The notes: generated from the sequence alone by a model not told the origin. 64,000 bases of DNA from Dolomedes plantarius (GCA_907164885.2 OU015493.1:52701496-52765495), one strand, 5' to 3'; shown: positions 34,201 to 42,763, counted from the stretch's first letter. Program-made: numbers and translations.

Positions 34201-35347
34201 AAATACTACGTTAAAACTTAACTGATACAATAATGAATAAAAATTGAATCAATATTGAAACATTGATGTAGATAACCTGATTTCTCATTTGGCATAAAAA
34301 TAGAGGTACCCTGTTAGGTATTCAAAATAAAAGGTGAAAATACTATGGTAGGTTTATAGAAATTACAGAGGTAGTTTTGCAATTCGGCATGCCTCATTGA
34401 TTTTCTAGTTGAAAATAGTCAAAAGTTTAACATTGGGTCTGCATATCATATTCATACAAGGGTGCTAAAAAAGTAATAAATATCTCACTCTGATAAAACC
34501 CTGAATTTTAGAGAACAGTGCTCACTTATTCTGCATGCACGAATGGTTTGTTTTCAAACTGGACTTTCTTTCCAAGAATGTTATCTTAATTAAGAGCTAA
34601 GAAATTGAAATAAGTACATTGACGGCTCAAGTGGGAGCGCAACCGCTTCACAAGCATAGGTTTGTGGATTCTGTCTTTCCCGGATCAATTCGTGCACATG
34701 GGATCAAAACTCAAATTTGGCGCAAAATTTCCCAAAATTGGTAAGAGTAAGAAACGCCAGACTTTGATTGAACCTCCACTTTTAACATTACAACTGAACA
34801 CAACATTCTTTGAATTCAAAATTTAATTTAATTTATTAATTGTATTTAAATATGAAACATTATGTATTATGTCCCTCATATGGTCTTATCACAACCGTAT
34901 GAAAACACATATCACAGAAGTTTATAATTTCATAGGGGGAAAGAAACAACTGAGAAACATATAAGAGGTCGAAAATGATAGTACGCATTAGAATAGATAA
35001 TTTTTACTCCGGATATACTATAATAAACAAGTTTTAAATAACACACGAAAGAACACTAGGATACAACACACTCTAATCCATACAATTTTATAGCAACATT
35101 AAAGGAAGGAATTTCAATACCCTACAGGAGAATCTATTATATAAAATTGTTTTAAACTAAAAGGGCATCCGTTGACACTTATCTTCTAAATTGTAAAGAT
35201 AATTATAAGAAATTGTACAAAAGTATTAAAACAGTAAATGTGTTACATATATGGAAAACTAGCTGTACAAAGAAATGAAAAATTATAAATGATTCAGAAA
35301 CTGCCTGTATGTAATTAAGTTTTATTATCCTTACCATCGTCTGCCAT
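12273..35347 (-). CDS. Hakai: E3 ubiquitin-protein ligase Hakai (CBLL1-type), complete, seven coding exons
   Basis: Hakai is a RING E3 ligase first described as binding tyrosine-phosphorylated E-cadherin; it is also a conserved part of the m6A mRNA methyltransferase-associated complex. The coding exons are 35347-35335, 31698-31483, 29430-29312, 28808-28722, 27454-27393, 24933-24807 and 13214-12273, all with GT/AG borders and consistent phases, giving 521 residues (human about 490). Residues 40-62 are a basic Gly/Arg/Lys segment followed by an acidic stretch. A C3HC4 RING uses C132, C135, C148, H150, C153, C156, C164 and C167. The phosphotyrosine-binding HYB zinc finger follows (C185, C197, H210, H215 within SQRDLQAHINHRH). 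The C-terminal 300 residues are Pro/His-rich and low in complexity. The last intron contains a 9.6-kb retrotransposon in antisense. The product is expected in the nucleus and cytoplasm. Confidence 0.93.
13215..14568. other. Hakai last intron, part downstream of the retrotransposon
   Basis: AT-rich intron sequence between the acceptor of exon 7 and the retrotransposon. Nothing recognisable is coded. Just before the insertion the intron shows an imperfect inverted repeat, GTGGTCTTCTT near 14506 and GAGGAGACCAC at 14561-14571. Confidence 0.6.
14573..15988 (+). repeat. 5' LTR
   Basis: 1416 nt starting TATTGTAATTAAG and ending TTATAACA. Near its start, TATTGTAATTAAGTATCTC is followed after a few bases by TATTGCAATTAAGTGTCTC, an imperfect tandem repeat. 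AATAAA at 15733-15738 and 15779-15784 are candidate poly(A) signals. Short frames in it, such as 15127-15411, occur in both LTRs and have no known relatives. Confidence 0.95.
15990..16007 (+). other. Candidate primer binding site
   Basis: TGGTACCGTGCCCTCTCT begins with the TGG that pairs with a tRNA CCA end and sits at the usual place, one base after the 5' LTR. I cannot say which tRNA it matches. Confidence 0.45.
16413..17634 (+). pseudogene. gag: gag of the gypsy element, interrupted by a frameshift
   Basis: Gag is the structural protein that packages the element's RNA. The frame opens with ATG at 16413 ([11 protein letters not shown]). Its first part is in one frame up to about 16640; the rest, to TAG at 17632-17634, is one frame on. 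The switch falls at a T6 run (16623-16628), consistent with a one-base insertion there or a sequencing error. The downstream frame has a retrotransposon Gag core ([20 protein letters not shown]), a CCHC zinc knuckle ([14 protein letters not shown] near 17250) and an Arg/Ser/Gln-rich tail that would bind RNA. It ends just after a TTTAAAC heptamer that could shift ribosomes into pol. Confidence 0.85.
17610..17616 (+). promoter_or_regulatory. Candidate -1 ribosomal frameshift site TTTAAAC between gag and pol
   Basis: The heptamer is in the exact X-XXY-YYZ phase relative to gag: the last T of AAT, then codons TTA and AAC. The gag stop TAG comes five codons later. The pol frame, open across this point, is -1 relative to gag, and pol has no ATG near its start, so a shift is needed to make it. 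I did not identify a clear downstream pseudoknot by eye. Confidence 0.75.
17616..21602 (+). CDS. pol: pol polyprotein: protease, reverse transcriptase, RNase H, integrase
   Basis: The frame is open from upstream of the shift site to TAG at 21600-21602, about 1328 codons. Domains in order: aspartic protease with FDSGSS near 17770; reverse transcriptase with [26 protein letters not shown] and the catalytic YIDD at 19092-19103; RNase H with [15 protein letters not shown] near 19530; integrase with an HHCC zinc finger (near 20220-20350) and catalytic D, D and E in LDISG, ITDRGRN and KIERQ, the last two separated by the canonical 35 residues. No internal stop or frameshift was seen, so pol looks intact. 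An ATG-less start (TTG at 17664) would only be a computer artefact; expression most likely depends on frameshifting. The C-terminal 100 residues are basic, without a chromodomain. Confidence 0.93.
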   Translation, partial: LLRPSVGGQPIDDKGPLDWPGAEIYSTTGNTHKFRWPVVKIQAQNRMFLALFDSGSSVNLIGAHDIEDFKNLSIGKCNTPLKTVSGQPLKIKSQAELYFDLGNFRCCEQFKVIQGNLSTHFDVILGIPFLEKYNIGIDFRHQQIILPDSTAIPFFVTTVREVNAIIGGEPNVRIPSNVKIFSKTKVIIPPGEQVIVPAKVKAPLPLDSELILITPSAAISDVLVANAICENSEQSLFVKLANFGSAQVHVNKGTELGFAEPLYSNQNLNSVNFVDNADIATLDHADLTWSTHFELDHLPSKLKNDVQNFLKANSDVFAASVLELPGCSTVPHNIKLIDDEPVKCKPYRVPYHLRNEMNEQLNLLLDSGILVPSHSDFSAPVMLIKKADGGYRLAVDFRKLNKKLIKDSFPIPNINETIDALSGAKFFSTLDLTSGFFQQLIKKEDQFKLAISTHKGLFNFTRSPFGLATSPNAFQRLMNVVLGDLNDLSIQIYIDDIAVASQDIPSHFAKLQLVFDRLRQHNLKLKPSKCSFFKTAITFLGFKVQDGKISPTDKNVSVIKKFKIPTSRKQVRSFLGTLNFYRKFLPDFSKRALNLTNLTRDKGKFFWTKEAQAEFDDLSAGLAAIPTLKLPELDKQFILYTDSSGFASGAVLAQLDEQNFPHPVAFASRKLKEVETRYSATERELLAVVWAVNYFKCYLFNSKFILFTDHAALTHALKLKDPTSRIARWLCALADFDFETKYIKGKCNSTADFLSRYVNFEILDEVNYVLEPENTDQCHAITYEQIAFDSIEEEKFLNEVKTAQESDPFCVKVVKLLEKGLHIKPVYINFFLSKDGVLRCNDLRGKSRRDSHEKVVLPISLLPKVFALAHDSLIACHMGHFKTYQRLRQFFFCPGLSASVKNLVDSCIKCLERRAHKPGGLAELQRLKIQGVPMQSVHLDISGPYPQTERGNKYIIAYVCAFSKWPEAYPVSNISSDTVADTLADFISRHGCPKSLITDRGRNLIGEAISSVYNQLNIRHIATSAYHPAANAKIERQHATVSSALAHLVNNSHTDWDIKLKFALLSIRSAVHLATNETPAFITYGRDLRLPYNVLAGESKISYNDAPSYCQNLIPALQNSFKLVKSHLEKAAESQENYRKKFAVHKNINIGDLVMLFSPAIKPGLSKKLSKLNKGPYRVMQQTSKVNFKIQQVADPSHEEVVHIDRLTKIPERKVFPAWPEKQETERSAVCDGPDNDQRGEVSVAPLTRVPKHKTRFFINTARKGGVRRQAISASTQQSPVPRVSHAGRINDSGGAQQQAVRSARWKNLPRSSILTRAQARRGVSHRT
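21603..22787 (+). other. Non-coding tail of the gypsy element with polypurine tract
   Basis: There is 1.2 kb between the pol stop and the 3' LTR with no long open frame and no envelope-like gene. It ends with the polypurine tract AACAAGGGGGA (about 22774-22784), from which plus-strand synthesis is expected to start. Confidence 0.75.
22788..24207 (+). repeat. 3' LTR
   Basis: 1420 nt. By eye it differs from the 5' LTR only by an extra AAGT near 23285 and one A/G substitution (CGATCCAGGT here, CGATCCGGGT in the 5' copy). Confidence 0.95.
24208..24300 (-). repeat. tRNA-like SINE fragment at the retrotransposon junction
   Basis: On the - strand GGTTCAAATTC (24243-24233) fits the polymerase III B box and TGTGTGGTAGTATG (24285-24272) resembles an A box at suitable distance. 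The stems of a real tRNA do not pair well, so a tRNA-derived SINE or tRNA relic is likelier than a working tRNA. The gypsy element inserted at its edge. Confidence 0.4.
24807..24933 (-). CDS. Hakai: Hakai coding exon 6: last RING cysteine and start of the HYB zinc finger
   Basis: The 127-nt exon starts [11 protein letters not shown] with the last RING ligand C167, then [20 protein letters not shown] and SQRDLQ up to the donor CAA-GTAATA. The gap between the two zinc-finger cysteines (11 residues) is longer than the 5 I expect from vertebrate CBLL1. The next exon is 11.6 kb away because of the retrotransposon. Confidence 0.92.
25781..25806. repeat. Perfect 10-bp hairpin in Hakai intron 5
   Basis: CTTTGGCATA and its exact complement are separated by a 6-base loop. 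The surrounding sequence gives no sign of a longer microRNA-like stem. Confidence 0.6.
26014..26454 (-). mobile_element. hAT element remnant with perfect 8-bp target duplication
   Basis: TTCTAGAC occurs directly at 26006-26013 and 26455-26462. Between them the ends CAACTGTAGTCAAAC and (on the - strand) CAGGGGTACTGAAAC are imperfect inverted repeats of hAT type. The element is 441 bp. Inside, - strand frame 26332-26099 contains [20 protein letters not shown], similar to the C-terminal dimerisation region of hAT transposases, so this is an internally deleted copy. Confidence 0.8.
27393..27454 (-). CDS. Hakai: Hakai coding exon 5: centre of the RING finger
   Basis: The 62-nt micro-exon encodes [20 protein letters not shown] and two bases of the next codon. 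It holds RING ligands C148, H150, C153, C156 and C164. Acceptor TTTCTAG, donor AA-GTAAGT. Confidence 0.92.
27455..28721. other. Hakai intron 4
   Basis: AT-rich intron; nothing else recognised. Confidence 0.6.
28722..28808 (-). CDS. Hakai: Hakai coding exon 4: first half of the RING finger
   Basis: The 87-nt exon in phase 0 encodes [11 protein letters not shown] through NYGRM, including the first RING pair C132/C135 (CEKC). Acceptor TTTTCACAG, donor ATG-GTATGA. Confidence 0.9.
29312..29430 (-). CDS. Hakai: Hakai coding exon 3
   Basis: The 119-nt exon encodes residues 77-116, ending LRWDHK before GTGTGT. The stretch before the RING with a Pro-rich [12 protein letters not shown] is characteristic of Hakai proteins. 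The acceptor follows a strong pyrimidine tract (CTTTTTAG). Confidence 0.88.
29431..31482. other. Hakai intron 2
   Basis: AT-rich intron containing the complete TTAA-type MITE at 30912-31347; no other feature recognised. Confidence 0.7.
30912..31347. mobile_element. 436-bp MITE with about 60-bp inverted repeats, TTAA-type site
   Basis: The left end AGCTGCTGTGTACTAACCC at 30912 and the inverted right end (GGCTGCTTTGTACGAACCC read on the - strand from 31347) match for about 60 bp, including CCTATTGGATTC. The flanks are TTAA on the left and TTAT on the right, suggesting a TTAA duplication with one mutation, as in piggyBac-like elements. A truncated relative lies at 3138-3447. Confidence 0.75.
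31483..31698 (-). CDS. Hakai: Hakai coding exon 2: basic Gly/Arg/Lys and acidic segment
   Basis: The 216-nt exon encodes residues 5-76: an acidic start, [17 protein letters not shown] (a likely nuclear localisation or RNA-binding stretch), then an E/T-rich acidic run. The donor is A-GTAAGT. The acceptor is a tandem TTTCAGCAG, so the exon can start at 31698 or 31695, adding or dropping one codon. A same-region open frame on the + strand is a shadow. Confidence 0.82.
31699..35334. other. Hakai intron 1
   Basis: 3.6 kb of AT-rich intron. It contains the hAT MITE at 32997-33174 and a short (GA)n tract at about 33218-33234. No coding exon was recognised. Confidence 0.65.
32997..33174. mobile_element. 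178-bp hAT-type MITE with perfect 8-bp target duplication
   Basis: TGCCAAGT flanks both sides (32989-32996 and 33175-33182). The ends are CAGTGACGTAGCGAG and CTCGCTACGCCACTG. Inside, TGGCGCCCGGGGCA occurs twice in direct orientation near each end. The element is GC-rich compared with the intron around it. Confidence 0.88.
35335..35347 (-). CDS. Hakai: Hakai coding exon 1 (13 nt of coding sequence)
   Basis: The exon reads ATGGCAGACGATG followed by GTAAGG, giving MADD and one base of the next codon. Only 13 nt code; the rest of the exon upstream is 5' UTR. The link to exon 2, which opens with another acidic ADDLDYSE stretch, is by phase and splice signals only, so this start is likely rather than certain. 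Confidence 0.7.
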
Positions 35348-35720
35348 AACTAGCTGAAGAGATACCGCACTGTTAAAAACAACCAAGTACCATTGCCATT
35401 ATATCAAACATTAAAAGTTAGAAAACTTTTGCGTAAAATCAAAAGCTGAATTACTTAATGCACTGCTAAATTGGTTTACATGGGAGGAACTATTTCTTTC
35501 CTCCAACCATTAAACAGCTTCAAAAACTTTCGTATTCAAAGTGTTGTAATGGTCTCAACCAATCTCTTCCCATGCTTTGCTTTGGAATTTGTTTAAATTT
35601 CTGAAATATTTCTAAATTGATTTACTAACTCATTGGTTCCCAAGTGGTAGCACGCGTACCACTGGTTGTACGCAAGAGCATTTAAGGTGATACGCAGAAG
35701 GGTTCAGTAATAATACTTTA

Positions 35721-36045
35721 GCTATGTCCACACTTTTGCGCTTTCGAGTTCGATTTCACTTTCGATTTGCGGTTCGTCTTTCCATTCAACTTGCTTTTAG
35801 CCCATGCTTCCCGGCATGCCTCAAGACGCATTCGATTTGTTGTCTACACTTGTTTGACAGTTCATGCCTCACGAGATGGGAGAGTCGGACGGTTACTGCT
35901 GCGTTTCTTGTGATTTCGGGGAGTTTATAAGGTGATCACTATTTTTACGTAAAGCAACAAGGAATGTGCAACAAGAATTGACTACAATTTTGGTACGGTG
36001 CTCTGTATATAAATATGTATAATCCCTCTACTTGCATATTTATCC

Positions 36046-36091
<46 letters not shown>

Positions 36092-37267
36092 CACGTGCAG
36101 GGGAAAATGATCTAAATGAGAAGACTAAAAATAAATATAAATATAAACATAATATTTTTTACATAATACCTGAGTAATCGATTAGAGATGGTTTTTCTTA
36201 TACACGTAGGTTCTACATCAATGTAGTTTATAGAGAAATTAATAATTGGTGATACGGAATATAAAGAAGACCTGTTTTTTTATATGCCAAGTTATTAGAA
36301 ATAGAACTACAATTTATAGCTTTGTTTATGAAGTAATAAAACCAATCAAATACTAAGAATAGAAAACGGTAGAATATTGTTTGTTATTAAAATTCTATCT
36401 CTTATATATAGTGTAAAATTACACTGGTATATTAATTTATTTCAGAATAAAAGGAACATTTATATTACACTGGTTATCAAAAATTAAGGAACAGTCACAA
36501 AAATAGCGATTACTCAAAAAGTTACGCGTAGAATTTAATGAAACTTATACACATTATACAACACATAGGTAGGTTTAAAATAGCATAAAAAGAAATCGCC
36601 AGACAATTATGGTGTTATAGAAACTAGCATACGTCACGCAAAACGCGAATTCAGGTTGTAACCTGCTTTTATAAAACTAAAACATCTATTTTTTTTTTCA
36701 AAAGTGGGTCTTTAATTCCTATGATAAGCTATGGGGAATTTATTCAGTATTTTTATAATAACAAATTAGCTGATGCGTATTTTTGAAATCTTCTCCCTGT
36801 ATTTCAAAAAGAAAATTTCAATGATATAGTACACGTTTTCAAATTTTTTTTTCAATTTGATTTGTTTAAAAATACATTAAGTTTTAATTTTAAAACAATG
36901 CACAATAATTATTATTGAATAATTATTTTAAACGTATTATTAATATTATTTGTGTATACGGAGTGGTTGACGTCCCACAATGCCGGTAAATTTCTGTAAT
37001 CATCAATAAAATTTAAAATTTCTTCCTAAGACTGCGACATTCTGAACACTGGCTTGAAAACTGCCTTGCAGAATAGAAAAACGCATGGAATTCCGCAAGA
37101 AAATCCACTCGGGTTGGATACGCTTGAGATATCGCATGCTCTATCACGACGCATGCTCTGTCCTGGAATTTGCAGGTGGTGACGCATTGCTCCGAGCATG
37201 CCTCACATTTCTCTCTCCGTGCGACATGTCGAAAGCGAACGCAAAAGCGCAAAAGTGTGGACATAGC
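35721..37267. mobile_element. 1.55-kb PIF/Harbinger-like non-autonomous element
   Basis: Ends GCTATGTCCACACTTTTGCG are exact inverted repeats for 24 bases and imperfect for about 40; TTA flanks both sides (35718-35720, 37268-37270), the usual Harbinger target. The similar frames MSTLLRF at both ends are just translations of the TIR. No transposase is visible inside; a (TA)n(TG)n tract lies at 36046-36091. Confidence 0.6.
36046..36091 (+). repeat. (TA)n(TG)n microsatellite
   Basis: About 11 TA units run into about 12 TG units. Confidence 0.9.
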
Positions 37268-37431
37268 TTAATAAGTACAATGGGCTCGTTTTCTTGCTTG
37301 TGCCCCCTGCAATCGGAAGTAGCGCGTGAGTCATCCCTGTCTGTTATTGTTTCGACTAAAGTCTGTTGACTCAGCAGTCGTAGTGCGGAGCTGACAGGTA
37401 TAGTGTGCAGTATGGATTGGTGTAAGAAATA

Positions 37432-38710
37432 TTGGGTTGTCCAGAAAGTTCGTGCCGATTTTGAAGGAAAATTGAAATGCAGAAGATTTAAATTTTAGTA
37501 TACATTTATTAAATTATATTGGTGTCATTCTGTTCTACAACCTTTCTCCATCTTTCAGGCAACTTGAAAATTTCGACCTTCCAGAATCTCTCAGGTTTAT
37601 CAGCGAAAAACTTTTCTATGTAATTCTTTTTTATCTCGACCAAAGAGTTGAAGTTTTTTTCATCAAGGGAATTTTGTAATGATCGAAAGAGATGGAAATC
37701 AGAGGGTGCGAGGTCTGGTGAATATGGTGTATGGGGTAAAGTATCCCAACTGAGCTCCAACAACTTTTGTCGAGTTAACAAAGACACACGAGGCCGCGCA
37801 TTGTCCTGGTTAAACACGACGCCCTTCCGATTCACTATTTATGGACATTTTTGCTCAATTGCTGTCTTTAATTCTTCTAACTGGAACAATACTTCTCTGA
37901 CTTTATCGTCTCGCTGTTTGGTAAAAGCTCATAATACAGGATCCCTTTCCAATCCCACCAAACACAGAGCATGAACTTCCTTGGATGAAGACGGGCTTTC
38001 GGGTCTAAAGGTGGTTCATTCCGTTTTCCCCAAGATCTTTTTAGCCCAATATTATTATAAATTATCCATTTTTCATCCCCGTCACTACTTGCCTCAAAAA
38101 CGGTGTCTCCTCGTTGCGTTTATAGAGCGAGTCGCATATGGAATTGCGATCCAATAGATTTTTCTCCCTTAAATCGTGGGGAACCCATACTTCAAAACGG
38201 TTTATATAGCCAAGCTTCACAAAATGCTCGTGGATGGTGGATTTTGGCATATATAACATTTCTGCTAATTTACGTGTCGTATAGCGTGGGTTATTCTCGA
38301 TCAGTGTTTTAATCTGATCTTCATCTGTGGTGGAGGGCTTACCCGGGCGTTCTCTTTAAGGTGGAAATCCCCAGCTTTAAACCTAGCAAACCACTTCCGC
38401 ACAGTTCTTTCAGTTACAGTACCTTCGTCATAAACAGCACATATCTTATTTGTCGCTTGTGCGGCATTTTTGGCCTTTTCGGTAAAAGAAAAGCATTAAA
38501 TGCCTAAAATGCACTTTGTTTTCTTCCATATTCAAAGGTGTATAAAACTGACAAAAATTAACGTATCGTAACCAATTTTTTTTCCAAATATGCCTGAAGT
38601 ACCGTATTTTACGATATGTACGCATGTCATTTGTTTTTAATCGTTCTGATATATTCAGACCTGTCCTTACGCCACCTACCAAAAATCGGCACGAACTTTC
38701 CTGACAACCA
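37432..38710 (-). mobile_element. Full-length mariner transposon, dead
   Basis: 1279 bp between TA dinucleotides at 37430-37431 and 38711-38712. The inverted ends share AGTTCGTGCCGATTTT with GGTTGTC at the tips. Length and ends are those of mariner elements. It sits inside the hAT-like nest. Confidence 0.92.
37509..38529 (-). pseudogene. Mariner transposase, frameshifted
   Basis: Start Met at 38529 (MEENKVHFRH). The following pieces at 38529-38446, 38259-38062 (helix-turn-helix region, MPKSTIHEHFVKLGY) and 37835-37509 are in different frames, so several frameshifts have killed it. The last piece contains QDNARPRV and YSPDLAPSDFHLF with 34 residues between the two catalytic Asp, the DD34D signature of mariner. 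About 340 codons in all, the family's normal size. Confidence 0.9.
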
Positions 38711-39210
38711 TAGTTTGTTGTTATGGTCAAAAGGGTCTAGTTATTAATTTAAAACTCTGTAACTGTGTTGCGTACTTTGGTGTTATTTTCGTTATCAGCT
38801 TGGATAATAATTTTTTCGCAAACTTAAATTTTTTCATGTGTAATTGTATCATTTCTATAATCAAATAGGAAGATGTTTTTGGTTACTGGGAAAGGTCCTT
38901 CAAGTTCCAACAGCTCTAACAGTTCAATTAAATCTCATTAAGCCTCCTGATAAAGACATTTTAGTGTTGGAAAATTGTGTTTGCCATTTGTTAATAGCAA
39001 TTACGTATAAATGGCTTTTTCTAGTTTTATGGATTTATTTTCTGTATTTCGGTTTATTTATACCTAAATACATTTTGTAAAATTATTCGTATGTGTATAG
39101 GATTTATTTGACACCTCCCCCCCTCAAAAGTTATAACATTAGCAGTGGTACGCCACGACCCTACAAAGTTCCCAGGTGGTACTTAAGTATGAAAAGGTTG
39201 GGAATCACTG

Positions 39211-41034
39211 CAGTTACTGATTTACAAAGATTATTTTCTGAAGCAGCTCACAACATAAATAATCTCACTTTTGATGTATTTGATGGATTTGAAGCACATT
39301 TTAACAAAGGTCAAATATATATATATAGGACCATGTTATTACAAAATACGTACACATAAACATGTGATTCATAAATTAACACAAACATGAAGATATCCTT
39401 TGATATATGTAATTGTAGTAACAATTAAAACAAGACCGTTTCGTAAATACATTCTATGGTTAGTGAAACTGTTGACTTGGGATAACCCCAGTAACCACAA
39501 AGGACTAATTGCTTTTTTTCCATGCGAGACGTAGTTCTCGCTTAGTAATTCTTGGCAGTTGGAAATATCCAACTAACCTAGCTTCACAATTTTTCCACAC
39601 GACCTCCTGAAGAAATTTTAACTCCTTCTACTGTAATGAGTCCATTATGATGCACACATTTAATAACATTGTTTTATACAAAATAACTGTTTCCAGAAAT
39701 CTTTAAGAAAATCGAATAAACGTTTATCGCTGGACATAATCTCTTACCCACGCAAACGACATGAAGTATGGTGAAAACGCATATTTCGGATAGTCAAGAT
39801 TGTTCGAAGTGAATGAGAGATAGCTATATCTAAAGGTGAGAAGAAGAAGGAGATTCCAACTGATTCTTCTAAAAACAACTCTTTCGACAGAGAGGTGGAA
39901 GCACCGTCTAGTGAGAGGCAACATAATATCAGTCGTGGCGAATGCCGATCACAGTACCATAGGTAGTATAATCTATTGATAGTGACTCCCCTGCCTAAAA
40001 GAGTCATGATGCTTGAAGCAAGAACAGGAGGGTTTGTATTCGAAGTCTGAATCCCTTGTTGTTGAAAGGGATCCAGTGATGGCGGAGTAATTGAAGGTCT
40101 GTCGTTGCTGGTCGCATGAAGCTTTCAGTCGATCAATGATGATCGTGTCTCGTTTGATAATAATAATGATTCCTTGCAGTGGGGTTAATGACTTCATAAG
40201 ACCAGTTTTCAGGAGGAGTTAATGATTGCCTGACGCGTCATTCCACGCGTATACATGAGAGCAAAAACAAAGTGTAAGGGCTTCCAAAGGCGTCTTTGTA
40301 TGTGCACGGGTGCGGTCTGTGCAACTTTCTTAATGGTGGCTCGAAGCATAGAGAGGAATAATAATGAATCGATCGATTAGTTGTCGACGGATAAAGAAAT
40401 TCAGCTGCAAGTCTGAAATTTGAAATACGTATTGTTTGTGCTTTCATTCTTTGTCGATTGAGCACCTAAAAGGACAATGGAAAGTAATTTCGTCTAGCGT
40501 TGGCCCAGATATTTGAATGTTTGCTTAAGTTAAAAGGGTAATTGCTCATCTAAGCCATTCTCCAATGGTTGCTTTGGAGTCATTCTGACCCGTTCCATGA
40601 CCAGGATGCGAGAGAGCAACGTAAGTAAACGGGACTGAGATTGCTTGCGTTAATATTTGGGGATGATTGGTGGAACACCGAATCGTGAGATTAAATGGGA
40701 TAGTCATGCGCAACAGTGCTTGCAAAAATATTTAGTACAAAAAATGTATTCGGTCAGTATGTATAACAATCAGTACAAGTGAGTACAACCGAAGTTGTGG
40801 CTTGGAGGAAAGGATCCCAAAATATTTAGGGGAACGTGAAGCGGTGTAATAGCAAGGTGAATTGCTCATTATATTTTTGGACTGCGGATGATTTGGATGT
40901 TTTGTAAGTCAAATACGTACGAGTCCTTTCGGTGAATCGTGGACGGTCATACGAGGCAGTTTTAATGTTCGTGTAAAAATAATGATAAGTCTTTTTTTTT
41001 AAAGTTTTTATATATATATTCTGCATAATCTCGA
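39211..41034. other. Unassigned DNA
   Basis: Short overlapping frames on the - strand (39724-40465) show no family similarity I recognise. The base composition is more balanced than in the Hakai region. Confidence 0.5.
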
Positions 41035-41790
41035 TTAAGGTCGATAAATTTGGTACAACGATTTTTAAGACTTTTTATCTCCTCCAAGACTTGTCTAACT
41101 CTGCTAATTAAGCGTTTTTTCACTAATCACTTCGGAATTAGACGCAATTTTTTTCTTCGTATCTAAGACCAAGAAGTTGTCCGAGAGCCAAATCTGGATC
41201 ATACGAAGGATGGGTAGCAATTTCATAGAGTTCTAACAGTTCTGCCACAGCAATCGCAGATGAGCATTGTCATGATGGAAAAGAACATTTATTTTCGCTA
41301 CATGGGATCTCCTTCCCCCCCCCCCTAATTTCACTATTTAAACGATCCAGTAAAGATGCATAGCACTCACCGGTGATTATTTTGTCATTTTCCAAATTGT
41401 CAATAAAGATGGGTGTTAGAAGACTGTGTCCATAATCTTTCCTGCAGATAGAACCGTTTTCGTTTTATTAAGAGCAGGTTCACCGGCTTCAATTCAATTT
41501 TGACTGTTTTTTCGTTTCTGGCTATTAGTAATGTATCCATATTTGATCAACTGTTATGAAACGATGCCAAAATTCATCTGGATTTCTTTAAAACAGCCCC
41601 AATATATATTCCGAATTATGCACTCATTCACGTTTTTGTTCGATTGTTAGCAAACACGGCACCCGCCTTGCCGACAGCTTTCTCGTATCCATGCAGTCAT
41701 GCAAAATACTATGTAGTGCTCTGAGGAGATGCTAACAGCCTTTAAATTCCTACGCACTATTAATCTTCTATCCCTCATCACCATACATGG
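41035..41790 (-). pseudogene. Remnant of a mariner-type transposase
   Basis: On the - strand, FHHDNAH (about 41276-41256) and THPSYDPDLA (about 41217-41187) match the second and third catalytic blocks of mariner transposases in different frames. The spacing between them is shorter than 34 codons, so a deletion has occurred. A poly-C run lies within. TIRs were not found. Confidence 0.55.
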
Positions 41791-41811
41791 ATTTTTTCAA
41801 TAATTTCTGGT

Positions 41812-41995
41812 GTAGTGACCTCGGCGAGGAAACCAGAGCGCTCAGCGTCACTAGTACTCCATTAAAACTCTATTGCACCGGACAGGGCTGGACATAGCAA
41901 CTGAGGCCTTAGGGGTTGAGATCCTTGCCGGCGGGAAACAGACCGCAGCAGGAGGCTACTCTGCTCAGGTCAGCAAACTGAGGGTCTGAGTATGG
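41812..41995. other. GC-richer short block, possible SINE-like repeat
   Basis: The sequence GGTGTAGTGACC to GAGGGTCTGAG is richer in G and C than its flanks. GGGGTTGAGATCC near 41911 is close to a polymerase III B box. There is no second copy in the window, so the call is weak. Confidence 0.25.
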
Positions 41996-42064
41996 TGGTA
42001 CGAGAAAGAATTTGGAAGAGAGCGAGGATTTTGAAACGGGAGCCAAATAGTGGATGCTCTAGAG

Positions 42065-42755
42065 CAGTGGTTCTTAATCGAGGGTGCGAGAGAAGAAATT
42101 TAATATTAAATGAAATTTTTAATGAAAATTACCAATTGAGTGAATCATTTGATGGATACTTTTCTACGGGAAATATAAGCAAAATTAATAGATGGATACT
42201 CAATCCATTTTTGTTTGACCTAAATTCAATGGACGACAACGTTTTATTAAAAGACGATCTATCGCAATACGGGCTAATGCACGTATTGAAATGAAATTTG
42301 AAAAACTGGACTTAGAACAGTTCTGGTGTACGCAGTTAGAACTTTATCCAGAATTGGCAAAATCAGCATTAGAGACACTTTTACCATTTGCCACCACTTA
42401 CCTTTGTGAAATGGGGTTTTCAACATTTTTTGCACATCAAAACAAAAGCCAGAAATCGCTTAAATGCATCTGATGACTTACGCGTGACTCTTTCAAAAAG
42501 AGAGCCTCGTTTTAAAAGAATAATCATGAACAAACGACAACAACGTAGCCATTAAAAATGTAGATATTGATTTTTATGTAATAATATAGTATGTACTGTA
42601 AATGTATTAATTTTTTTATGCAACAAATAAATTATCTTGCAATAAAAAAATGTCTTTTCCTAAATAGAAAATAGAAACACATTTTTCAAGGGGCTGCGAG
42701 AGCTTATTTTCAGATTCAAGGGGATGTTCACTATTGAAAAGATTAAGAACCACTG
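42065..42755 (+). mobile_element. 691-bp hAT element with perfect 8-bp duplication CTCTAGAG
   Basis: CTCTAGAG flanks the element at 42057-42064 and 42756-42763. The termini CAGTGGTTCTTAATC are exact 15-bp inverted repeats. It retains only the end of a transposase gene, so it is an internal deletion derivative. Confidence 0.93.
42100..42540 (+). pseudogene. hAT transposase C-terminal fragment
   Basis: Three frames in succession encode pieces of the C-terminal dimerisation region: LSESFDGYFSTGNISKINRW, then LEQFWCTQLELYPELAK with LLPFATTYLCEMGFS at 42291-42470, and finally RNRLNASDDLRVTLSKREPR (about 42450-42510). The family resembles ZBED5/SCAND3-type hAT proteins. Two frameshifts separate the pieces. 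Confidence 0.8.
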
Positions 42756-42763
42756 CTCTAGAG

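Larger units (their letters stand above)
35631..39210. mobile_element. Degraded hAT-like element hosting two other transposons
   Basis: The left end CATTGGTTCCCAAGTGGTA and the inverted right end CAGTGATTCCCAACC fit degenerate hAT termini, with related GCGTACCAC motifs inside both. No clean 8-bp duplication is visible (flanks TTACTAACT and CAGTTACTG are only similar). No transposase of its own was recognised. The nested Harbinger-like element and mariner account for most of its length. Confidence 0.5.
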
